Shown in pieces: positions 37,501-48,305 of a stretch of 64,000 nucleotides of DNA. The DNA is from Lepisosteus oculatus. Taxonomy: Eukaryota > Chordata > Actinopteri > Semionotiformes > Lepisosteidae. The stretch is from NCBI RefSeq assembly GCF_040954835.1, contig NC_090714.1:4142501-4206500 (forward strand). The letters are read 5' to 3'. Every line of letters starts with the position of its first letter. Position 1 is the first letter of the stretch. The position numbers were made by a program, and so were the translations under genes. The notes below the pieces were generated by a model that saw only the letters and a program-made list of their open reading frames with translations, had not been told where the DNA came from and did not search any database.

Positions 37501-40500
37501 ACCGAGAACGTCACGCTGGCTGAACTCTACCTCATGCTGGGCAAGCCGGGCAAGCTGCAGCTGGAGTACGAGTGGCTGCCGGTGTCCAGGGGGGACGGCG
37601 GGCCGCGGCCCAGCCCCCGGGCCCCCAGCACCCACCGCGTGCTCAGGTGTCTGCTCCGGCTGGTCTCCTCCGAGGTCAACCCCAAACCGGTGAGCAGCGC
37701 CGGCGCCCTTCGAGTCCGTGACGTGACTGTCTTTATTTCGGGTGCATATAGAATAAACGCGTGATTATGTGTTATTTTGGATAGTGCCGTCCTCCGAAGC
37801 GGCCTACACTTTCATGTTTTCATACAACTGGATTTTTTAAGGGAGCAGTCTGAGTGAATCTGATCTCAGATTCTCAAATCGCAGTCAGGTTTGCTATTGT
37901 AGCGCTATAAAAAAGTAGAACTGAAGAGGCCTGGCTTTCTTTCTGTTACCGTGCGAGTTTAACTTTCTTATTTCACATTCTCTCTCGTGGTCAGGCCCCA
38001 GAGCTGTGCTCCACTGCCACTTCCCCCATCAAGCCCGCGGCGGAGGACCCATCCCTCACCCCCCCGGGGAAGATCGTGTCCCTCGGGGTGCGCAGTCCCA
38101 GCTGCAGCCGGAACCAGGCCGCCGCCACGCGGGTGGGGAAGATGCTCTCGCCCACCGCGGGATCCTCAGGTGAAGCTCTCTCCACGCGGGCGGGCTGCGC
38201 CAGGGCCTCGGCGGCTGCGGCGCTCACACGTTCTCTCGTTCGGGAAGTCGGGGCCGGCCGGCGGGTTCTTGGGTGAAGGAGACGCAGAGCAGGGTGAAAC
38301 CGCACGTGCAAATTAGCGACGCAACCGGCTGCGATCGTGAGATGAATCTGGCTGGCGAGAGGGCCTCTCCCTGCCCTCGGACCCAGTACCCAGCAGCCCC
38401 ATCTCAGCGCGGCATTGCTTTTATATTGTAAGATATTTTATATTTGGGAGGGATGATTATGGAGCAAGTAAGAGGTTTGTTCCACGCTGAAAAGAGAAGA
38501 AAGAAAACGCAACGTTTCGGCTGTGGAGCCTTCATCAGGTAAGGCTCCACAGCCGAAGCACCCGAACCCTAGCTCTAGAGAATCCCAGGCCGGTTTGTCG
38601 GATGTTTTTAAAGATCGCCCATAACTGTGAGCTGCTGATGAATCAAGCGAGTGATTACTTGTTCCTCTTCAGCCTATGCATGCTGCCGCAGCTACCCACC
38701 TGAGCTAGAATGATTATGGCACCTTAGTCAAAAAATGACGTATATAGCAAAGTATTATTGCCTAATACATTTGCATTCTCAAGTTCCAGAAGAATTCAGT
38801 TTCAGTCTTCGTCTTTCAACAGCCGCGCATGGAATTGAAATGCTCTGTGTTCCAGAGACGTTAAAGGAGAATGGGTTGATGCTTGAGCAGCAGGAGCTGG
38901 TGGGCCGGGCGGAGGTGCTGGGGGCAGAGTGGGTGGCACTTTGGCTCAGGATCTGTGCCCGTGGCTGGAAGGTTGCTGGTTCAAATCCCACAGCCGGCAG
39001 AGGAATCCTACTCCGTCGGGCCCCTGAGCAAGGCCCTTAACCCCCACTGCTCCAGGGGCGCCGTATAAATGGCTGACCCTGTGCTTCTCTCCCTGTCTGT
39101 GTGTCTGTGTCTCATGGAGAGCAAGCTGGGGTATGCAAGAAGACGAATTCCTAATGCAAGAAATTATACAGGGCTAATAAAGTTTTTTTTTTTAAAACGA
39201 ACGCTCCAGGTTCTGTGGGCAGCCGGGGAATGATAGGTTGGAGACGGGCTCGCTGACGGTTTTATTTCAATACAGTGGGGCGAGGTGATCTTGGAGGCAG
39301 AGGGAGAAAGTGCAGGCTGGATGCAGAGAAGGGATTCATGTTGATTATTTGAATTGGTTGCTGTTAGTTTTTGATCAGTGTTGTTTCTTTTACTTGGGTC
39401 AATGTAATTTAAATTAACTTAAAGCCAATGCGTTGGTACTTTAATCATCACATAAGGGAGGATTATTTATGTTTTTAACCGTACATACAATAAACTATAA
39501 CACATCTTGCAACAGTATAGGGATGGACTTGGTTATGTGCGATTTTTTTTTTTGTTATTCAGAATCGTTCTCTGCACCCCACCATTGCGGATGTACCTTA
39601 AATTCCTATTAAAAAAAACTAGAAACTCATCATCCGATGAGCAGGTAGTTCACTGGACAGTCATTGCGTACGTAGCTCCTCAAGTTTTTGTCTTTTTGCG
39701 GTTGGATAGTTTTGAGCATGAATAAAACAAAGGGCGAGGCCTTCGTCCCTCAGTCCTGCATCTCGCACTCTGTGTAAACCGTGTAAAACTGACTGGCGTT
39801 TTCCTTCCCCTTGCCCCTTCCAGGAGCGCGCAATCTGCCCCGGACCCTGCTGATCCCGGGGCCGGCCGGCGCGAGGGGCGGGGAGGCGGAAGGCGGCCTG
39901 TTCGCCATCCCCACCACGCTGCCGCCCAACAGCAGGCACGGCAAGATGTTCTCCCCCAACAAGGAGGCCGAACTGGCGTTCCGGCAGCAGCTCGACTCCA
40001 TCAGCGTGAGCACGCGCGCGCCCGTCCGCTGTGCCGTTGGCGCTATAGTTGCAGGGTTGTGAATAAAAATGGTAGAACTGTTTTGTGTTTTTAGCGTGCG
40101 CAAGTAAGGGGTTTATTGCCATTCACGGCAGTCAACTGTCGAGCAAACACCGAGCGAAAGATCAAAATATTAACATTTGCATGTCGTGAATGGAATCTTC
40201 CGGAACTTTGGAAGTTTTTTTTCTATCATTCGGGAGGTGCGGTTCGCGCACAATTCATGACGCGACCGAGCGGCAGACGCTCAATCGAAAATTGAGATCA
40301 TGTGGCAAAACAAACTGGCCTTCGTGGGAGTCGTTAGACAACACAATTTTGCGATAAATCATCGGCGAACTCAGTAGGTTGTACTTGAAATCATCTCTTA
40401 AAACTACATGTGGTAGGTAATTCCTTTAGTTTAGCTGGAAAACTATTGCAAACTTTCACACACTCAGCAACAGCAATCCATGTCATTATGCCCCTTGGGC

Positions 40501-43500
40501 CTCGCCTTGGGTCTTTTCGGTCGATCAGTGAGTTCTCACATGGGACCGTTTGAAGCCCTGTGCCTCCTGCACTACAGCTTTTTTACGCCGCTCAGGGTAT
40601 TAAGTCATCCGCTCAGCAGGGAAATAAACAAAATCAGAGGGAACGTAGGTCCACACCATCCAGACGCTAGTCTCCGTGCCTCCCCGGTCATTTCTTCTTC
40701 TTGTGATTTTGCAGATGCAGTCGGACATCTTCCTTCCGAAACAGAGGAAGTTCAGGAACCGGCACCTTCGCAAGCCTCTTGTGGTGCAGGTAGGCTGAAG
40801 GGGACAGAGTGGGGGAGCTCGCCAGCTCACCTGGGACTGTTCCACAGCCCTGTAAAAGAAATCAACCCCTGTCCGCCGAGTGCCGCGAGATGTGCTCCAT
40901 ACTGAATCATCTGCATGAATTTCTTGAGTTTGTGTAATGTCACAGGAATAGTCCAGAGCTGCACACAGTATGAGATTCTGGTGTTTCAGATAAGCGTCGG
41001 AACCTCATTTAGAAACTATATTTATACTGAGTCTCTGAAATGTGTGAATATGTAGACAGAGGAATTAACATCGCTTGATGTTGTCCTCCCACACACAGAC
41101 AGGGTGACAGAAGGGAAGGTCCTTATTTCTCTTAAAATGCCTTGAATTATATATCCAGTGTGTTAATGTACTCCACACTGCTGTCCAAAATGTATCAGTG
41201 ATGAAAATGTAAATATAATCCTTCCGATTCTCATTTGTAGTGAAGACCTGCCCAAGATACACCTGTTTCACAGAAGACAATGAAAGAATCAATAAAAAAG
41301 TGACTTAAAAATAATAATAATTATTTAGGTATAATTACTGTGCTTAAGCTTTCCAAGATTTCCAAGACCAGACAGAGATTAGGTTCTTACCCTAGACGTC
41401 AGTTGAGGGTAGATGGTAATTAATAGCTGTCAGTTTTAGTCCTGTATAAAGTCTTAATTGCCTAGAGATCAATCAGCCTAATGGCTGACAGCTCAGCTGA
41501 AAAGGAATACAGAAGATCAGGGAGACTCCAGAACCAGGTTCGAGAACCAATCTTCTTAAAATATTATATCTGTTTGGCACACTAATTCTCCAATAAGCAG
41601 GGAAAACGTTCTGCTGCAACATTCATTTGAGCCTCCTCTACACATCTTGGCAACAGGGTTCGACAAATTCTTTTAATTGGAGTGGAAGTCTTATATGGCA
41701 AGAACATTGGGTTTCACAGAGCATGTAGGAGGTTGCTCATCAAATACTAAATTATATAAGAAACATGGTCTTTCAAATCCTGTTTTCTGCAGGCTTTCTT
41801 ATTTTAAATAGTCTATCAACAGTGCAAGACAGGAAAGGTATTTTAGAGCCAGTGTCAACTGTACAGATTAAGCCTTTATTTCAACTGTAGTTGAGCTGAA
41901 TGCACTCTGAAACTCTGAAATACCGGCTTTATTGAGCTTTGTTGGTTTTTTTTTAAATAAAATGCGGATGTCTTCCTTTAGCTTTTATGTTCTAGGATTG
42001 GAAAGTTTAGATTTCTTCTTTATGTGTATCTGTGGATCAACAAAGTCCTCCTGTTCCTACAGCGAACGCTGCTCCCCAGAACAGCAGGAGACACCTCGCA
42101 ACACGTCTGCTCCTTCTCCATCCTCTCCAACTCCTCTGCCACAGGTACTTCTCCCTTGCCGTTCTCTGTAGACCTAACTTACAGATAAACGTGGGAGGCA
42201 GAGATCCGATGAGCAGCAGTCCTCGGGGCAGGAGAAGGTAACGAGTGGGCAGGGAGCTCTCCCTTTTCTGCAGCTCCGCCTACGCTCGCATTTCAGGATT
42301 TTCCCCTTCAACAAGTCTGGGTTTGAAGCTGGCTGGCACTCACGAAAGGAAGCGCCCTTCGCTGAATCCTGACCGTGTCTTAGGAGTCTTTGATTGATTT
42401 TCATGGTGATGCAGTGCTCTCTCACTTCACTGCTCTGTGGGGGGGTCAGTCTGTCTGAGGCCAGGGCAAAAGGGATTTTAACACTGGCAGGAAGGTGTAA
42501 TTCACTTACTGTGTCACAGAAATCTCCTGTGTTTCTCCGTCACCAGATCCCTGTTTTGATGGAGCTGTTGGTAACCGACAGTTATCCCTCGCAGTCCGAT
42601 AGAGCTCTTGGGACTGCGTGGCCAACCATGTAGTTTCTCCAGTGTCAGAACTGGAGCACTTTGTTTAAAGCTTGTTGGGGAGCAATGTGAAAGAGACAGG
42701 GTGGTCAGAGGCTAAGGAACCCACAGCCGATGGAGAGGAATGCATTTGTCCGTTCTCGATACGTGGCAGATAGCCGTTCTGTTCAGCGCTGATGTAACGC
42801 ATCTTTTCCAGGCACAGGCTCATTCCGGCCCATTCAGTCACCCCTGTCCTCGGCACCGGGCTCCCGCCCCGCTATTTCAGAAGCCATTCCAGCCCCCAGC
42901 TCCAGCCAGCTGTCCAGTAAGGATCCTTTCTCTCTGTGCTTTGGCAACATTTTTTTTCTGCTTTGCATTGTACAATAAACACGTCATAGCTACAGCAGTG
43001 AATTGCAACCAGAGTTTTTAATAGCACAAGTTTTAGTGTTCCCTTTTCAGGAAGTCGCTGTATACATTTATGAAGTTACGAATTCAGCAAGAACTGATAG
43101 GTTTGGAAAGGACTCATTCTGTGGTTTTCTGAAGTGGAATATAAGCAATTTGTGAACTGGAACAAACATTTTAAGCCAGTCCTGTAGATAGTTGAAACAA
43201 GTTAATTAGCCACATGTCTATGTTATAAGTTGTCCTTTGTGCAGATTAACAGAAGTTGGCTGGTTAAATAATGAGAAACAATTATGACAATAAACAATTA
43301 TGCACCAGCTGCAGAAAATGTATTCGGCTCCCCTGTTCTTGTGAAATAATTAGTAACATGTATCAGTTTAATGAGTATGTGTAAAAGGAGCCGTGGGTCT
43401 GATTGCTTACTGTGGTTTCTTTCAACTCCTTTCAGGTACAATTGATTTAGCTGCCAAGTCGGCAGGCATTATTCCAGACAGCCCTGCTCAGGTCCTTCAG

Positions 43501-46500
43501 GGCCCCAAAGTGGTTACAGCTGGCAGCTCTATGTCCTCTGACACCGTGTCCCTGGCAACTGAAAAGGGGATTCTCAGCCAAACCCCTTCCATCAGTCCAA
43601 CAGAGGTGAGTGACTGGGCTGCAGGGCAGGTCTTGGTGTGAACAGTGCGTCACAAGGACGGCATGTTAAACTGCCATATTTAATATGTTGGATTTGTTTG
43701 AGTTAATGCCTTTTGTGGATACGGCACAATCAGGAATAAGTGGTGTAGCAGAGGTTATTGTTCTCATTTAATGTGGGTTAAATGAATTAACAGTTCTAAA
43801 AACGTCACATTTGGGCTATATTTCTCAGCTTTCTACTTTCCTATAATTAGGCTGCAATTACATTTTTCCACTGCTGAATAACACTTTACTGTCTATTAGC
43901 AGTGTGTCTCTTTGATACCTTGCAGAATCTTTTTTTTTTTATCTTCATTTACAATTTCATAAAACATGGGGGGATTTAAGGGTGGGAAAGAGGTGTGTGG
44001 AGCATCTGAAGGACCAGAAATCAAATGGATGAGTTTATTTAAAAGTGACAGTGAATTTGTTAAGACCTGAGCAGGATAGCTTTCGGTGCATTTCTGTATG
44101 CATTATACTATGTGTAAAAAAACATCCATCCATCTTCTAACCTTCTTCTTCCAATTCGTGGTGGCGGAGAATGGGCCCAAGACAGAATACACCCTGGATG
44201 CCAGTCCAGTGCAGGGCGCACACAGACACAAACAGACGCTCGTACCAGTTTTTCCAGAAGCCTGTGAACCTCCCAGCATCTTTGGCCTATGGGAGAGAAC
44301 CAGAGGACCAGGGAGACACGCAGGGGGGACATACAAACTCCACACAGATTGCCGCCAACTTGGGGAAAAAACAATTAGGCTGTGAATTAATTTAGTTCTT
44401 TCTATGTCCTAATTGAGAGATTGTGTCAGTTTAATAGACTGACCGATAAAGCACCCAAGCGTTCTCTTGCTGGTTCTGGAAATAGTATGGCATGTTACTG
44501 CCTCAGCTTTATTGAGCAATTCAAAGCCATGAAGTATCATGGTGCAGGTCACTGCTACTTTGATCGGTGCAGTTTCTCTTGTCAGCAATGAAACACAAAC
44601 AGAAAAGGTCCCGAGCTTTCAGTCACATTAAGAAACATCCATCTAAGAAAGTAATGAGGTATTTTGTTTAATTGACAGCTCAGGTTGGAACATAAACCAC
44701 AAGATACATGGTCCTCCAGGAATTTTGTAGGAGACATGGTTTAGCTCAAATATCAACTTTCTTCCTAAGTGTTGAAGATTTTATGTACTCAGACCAGAAA
44801 AAAATGACCTTTTTAAGCCATTTTTATTCAGCAGGGGGCAGAACTCTGTTAGTGTTTCTAGGTTATCTGTGCACTCCCACCCCACAGCCTCTTGCTTAAA
44901 CATATAAGAACCAATTTGTTGTTCTTGTGAAATAAGAAGCACACCTGGTTTTTCATTCACTTGGCGATGCTTTCTTGCACAGCTTGTCTTTCTGGGTAGG
45001 CGTTCAGCCCAGCTCACTCTCCACAACTGCTGGATGTTTTCCAGCGCGGAGCTCCAGAAGTGCCCTTTCAGTGCCTCCTGTCTGTTTTTTTTTTTCCTTC
45101 AGGCCTCTCTACAGAACGGGCCTTTGCCTTCTCCGTCAGCGGGTCCAGACTCCCTCCTGTCCCCTCCCAACATGTCCTCTCTGCTGGACATCTCCTTGCC
45201 AGGACCTCCAGAAGACGTCCTGTCCCAGGGGGAGCCAACCACTCACATCAGTGACTCCATCATTGAGCTGGCAATCAGCTCTGCGCAGTACGGTGAGGGC
45301 AGCCCCATGGCAGCAGGAGATTCTGAAGAGCTGCTGCGTTTCTTCTTGTTTTAAGATGGCGCACATATCTGCTCCGAAACTTTCAGTATCGTTTTCATAC
45401 CGATCTTGTGATCTATAAAGCCGATGACAGAAAATGTGTCTCCAAACCCCCAGGCATACAAGAGACGTGTAGTTTATACGGAGTGTGAAAGGAAATGTTT
45501 CCACTGAGGGATCCAGAGAGGTTGAATGAATGCATTTGAATGACACGACAGATTGATAGTTCTAGTCGGCTCTATGAAACAGGAGGAAACCATGCATGTG
45601 ATGAGCAATTGTTTATTCCTGAAACTTTTTCATCGCTTTTCGTCTTGGACCACCTTTGCCTTGTGTTCCTTCCCTGCAGGAGGAAGTTGGCACTGTTCTC
45701 CTGTTAATTCAGATGAATAGTTATCATTGGAATAAGGAGGGGTGGTTCAGTCACAAGCATGTAGCTGATTCTAATCCCCTCACCCCAGGGACAGAGCAGG
45801 CAGGGTCCTGAGGTGTGACGCTTGTGTTCCTCTGCAGGCGACGGCTCTTCTCTGTCCCCAGCCAAGCTGAATGGCAGCGACAGCTCCAAGAGCCTTCCGT
45901 CTCCAGCCAGCAGCCCCCACCGCAACTGGATCGCCTCGCCCACCCACGACCCCCAGTGGTACCCCAGTGACTCCACAGACTCCTCTCTGGGCTGCCTCCT
46001 GTGTGAGTGTCTCCCATCACGTGCGCACGCTCATTGAAGATAGTTAGAACTTCAGAAGCTGATATCGAAGGATATTTCTGTCCCGTTGCTTGTCTAGGGA
46101 AACTGTAGTGTCTTTAGTGCAGCGCTTTTGCAGGCCGAATACTCAATTAAATTATTTTTCAGTTGTTTTCCTATGTCTGTGACTTCCTAAAGCTTTTTTT
46201 CCCTCTCTTTTGTAAACATGGAAGTCAGATGTGTCACGTTTAAGATTCTTAATACTTGTGAAGGCCTTCTTAAACTCTGTGTATATGACATTCTCCCCAT
46301 GACCAAAGCCTTTGAACTCCTAACTGTAAGTCCGGTTTCGAGGGATGGAAGTATTGGAAGTTGCTTGAAATGACTTTATAGATACTAGATTGTTGGATTT
46401 AGACCCACTGTTTCTATCAGTAGTGATGATCTTCCTGGAGTCTAGCTTACAAGGCAAGCATATTTGGGAAAAGTAACATGAAAATAAACTAGAAGGTTAA

Positions 46501-48305
46501 GTTTATAAGCAAGGGGATTTAATCGTATGCTATCAGGGGACCAACAGATAGATAGATACTTTATTGATCCCGTGAGGGAAATTGCAGTGCAACAGCAGCT
46601 TAACACAGCCACAGTGTAACAAATTATATAATAATAGTACAATACAATACAATACAAGACTTACTCACAGTCCGGACACACAAAGAACAGACTAGAACAG
46701 AACAGTACACAGAAAAATCGTATCACACATATGAATATAAATATAGATGTAAATATAGAGATACCTATTTCCACCATGAGATGTATTTTGGCCTGTCATG
46801 TTGGTGTTTGTCCGGTGGCAGCAAGCCTGATTTCCCCGGAGAAGGGCCGGAAGGTGCTGCTGACGCCCTCGGGCCCCTCCAGCGGGACGTCCCTGCTGGG
46901 CCCCAGCCTCCTGGACGGCAGCTCTCGGGACTCGTTCGCCTCGCGCGCGCTGGCCGACGTGGGAGAGGTGACTCCTCTTGTGTTGTTGTGTTTTTTTTTT
47001 TTAGAAATTGAAGAACAGCCACAGGAACCTGCATGACCAACCAGCTCTTTGTGGAGCAAAGCCAAGGAATTATCCGCATGTGCCAGTTATTATTTGTTTA
47101 TCCCAATCAATTCCAGAGCTCTTTTGAGAAAATATCAATTGTTGTGCAACCCCCTGGGAAAGTGAACCCATGAACTCTTCCCATTGGATTGTTCCTCCCT
47201 CCTTTGGGAAAAATGTGTTGATAATAATGCCTCTTTGAATTTTGCTGATTTAATTTTGAACTGTGATTTTAGATATTTAGAGTTGGGGAAAACAAAAATG
47301 CTGGCTTTGACGCACTGGCCAGACGCTTGTTCCTTCTAGCTCCTGTTGATGGCTGTTTTCAAGCTGATTGTGAACTTCCTGGGATCGGGACTGTGGAACT
47401 GATTAACGTGTTACAGACATGCCACTATTCTGTGGTGTCCATAATCATTTCATATTTTATGCCCACGTGTATAGAAGTAAATGGCTTTGAAGATAGCTCC
47501 ACTACCACCTACCCCAGCTGGTTTAAATATTTTTGCTTACTGATATAGAAAATCTGTGACAATGAAAAGTCAGTCCTGAGGGATTTTTTTATTTCATGCA
47601 GGATTCTGACTGTGCACTCTCTGGTTGAATTGAAGGTGTAAATGAATTCTGCACAGCTTATCTGTTTTTGAGCACATCTCTAGTGTACAGGATTGTGATG
47701 CTAGAATTGTCAGCAGATGTTTTGTCTGAAGCACACGGGTACTTCTGGTCATGCAAATTTCACAGCTGTGTTTTTGTTTATATTTAAAATTGCAATTCAA
47801 CATAAATGCTACAGCAGCAACATCCGCGGCTTGGGAAGTGAAACGTAATTGTATTAGGAGTTTGTCTTTTCCCATACCCCAACCTGCTCTCCATGAGACA
47901 CAGACGTGGAGAGAAGCTTGGGGTCAGAGCGCAGGGTCAGCCATTTATACGGCGCCCCTGGAGCAGTTGGGGTTAAGGGCCTTACTCAGGGGCCCGACGA
48001 AGTAGGATCCCTCTGCCGGCCGCGGGATGCGAACCGGCAACCCTCCAGCCACAGATCCTCAGCCACAGAGCCACCGCATCCAGAAATGCCTAGCAAGGTT
48101 ACTGGGCAGGTGCTGTACGGACAGGTGTGCCCCTCCCAGTGACGTGGCCCTCTTGCTCTTGCAGGTGGACTCCCAGCTGGCGTGCATGATGAGCGAGAAC
48201 AGCGTGGATTACATCGCCCGCTTCAACGACCTGGCGCAGGAGCTCTCCGGCGCGGAGCCGCCCCCTCGGCCCCCGACCCCCCCTCCCCAGGGCGGCACGG
48301 GCTGA
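28584..48305 (+). CDS. cramp1: cramp1 (Cramped chromatin regulator homolog), complete coding region, 19 exons
   Basis: Orthologue of CRAMP1, homologue of fly Cramped, a SANT-domain nuclear protein tied to Polycomb function and linker-histone gene expression. Exons: 28584-28938, 31356-31555, 31784-31937, 32082-32165, 32469-32517, 32679-32764, 34718-34841, 35640-35721, 36625-37689, 37995-38169, 39824-40005, 40715-40789, 42063-42144, 42812-42916, 43436-43605, 45103-45292, 45838-46002, 46822-46967, 48165-48305. Phases close to 1,209 aa (human about 1,269). DQHHFLRSSVRP marks the N-terminal region. The SANT domain runs from ARRQWESWSAEDKNSFFEGL through RHFYYRTWHKISKYIDF. Conserved later blocks are YKGRNLRIKAPMCRALKKLC, TLPPNSRHGKMFSP, ISLPGPPEDVLSQGEPTTHI, SPTHDPQWYPSDSTDSS and DYIARFNDLAQELS. 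The homologous first codon is GTG, not ATG, and the true start is unresolved. Confidence 0.92.
33926..34190. repeat. probable interspersed repeat
   Basis: Starts with 'cataagaccataagaaag' and includes 'ggcccatctagctcgt', phrases I associate with dispersed repeats of fish and other vertebrates. It lies in cramp1's intron between coding exons 6 and 7. Family not resolved. Confidence 0.4.
36625..37689 (+). other. cramp1: cramp1 long acidic exon (355 codons)
   Basis: This single exon begins RKSLEERQ, carries the conserved LPGVARVVHSKAFCTVHW block near its start and TLAELYLMLGKPGKLQLEYE near its end. Between them lies a long, poorly conserved Glu/Gly/Pro/Ala-rich stretch that is strongly GC-rich. 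The GC skew keeps several other frames open, and these are shadows. Three AG acceptors precede it (see findings). Confidence 0.85.
38447..39189 (+). repeat. composite interspersed repeat, copy B
   Basis: About 743 bp in the cramp1 intron between coding exons 10 and 11, matching copy A (11939-12685) end to end in the same orientation. The hairpin is perfect here: stem 38518-38532 with 38541-38555 (15 bp) and an 8-nt loop. The tRNA-derived SINE module with its B box follows from about 38905. An A/T-rich run after 'gctaataaag' marks the 3' end. Confidence 0.87.
44115..44390 (+). repeat. common fish interspersed repeat
   Basis: Begins with 'catccatccatcttct' and includes 'tacaccctggatgccagtcc' and a 'tacaaactccacacagatt' end. 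This order of blocks is that of a very common dispersed repeat of fish genomes. It lies in the cramp1 intron between coding exons 15 and 16. The name of the family is not recalled. Confidence 0.6.
46545..46650 (-). repeat. LINE 3' tail (Rex/RTE-like)
   Basis: GATAGATAGATACTTTATTG followed by 'atcccgtgagggaaatt' is, on the minus strand, the conserved 3' end and short tandem tail of a fish non-LTR retrotransposon. Only the tail is present, as expected for severe 5' truncation. Confidence 0.6.
47850..48095 (-). mobile_element. tRNA-derived SINE, antisense, in the last cramp1 intron
   Basis: Reading the minus strand gives the same SINE module as in the composite repeats: GTGGCTCTGTGGCTGAGGAT, B box GGTTCGCATCC, a 'ggccggcagag' block, the 'aaggcccttaacccc' signature and 'ctccaggggcgccgta'. 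The 5' hairpin and MITE part of the composite is absent. It ends about 70 bp before the last coding exon of cramp1. Confidence 0.8.
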
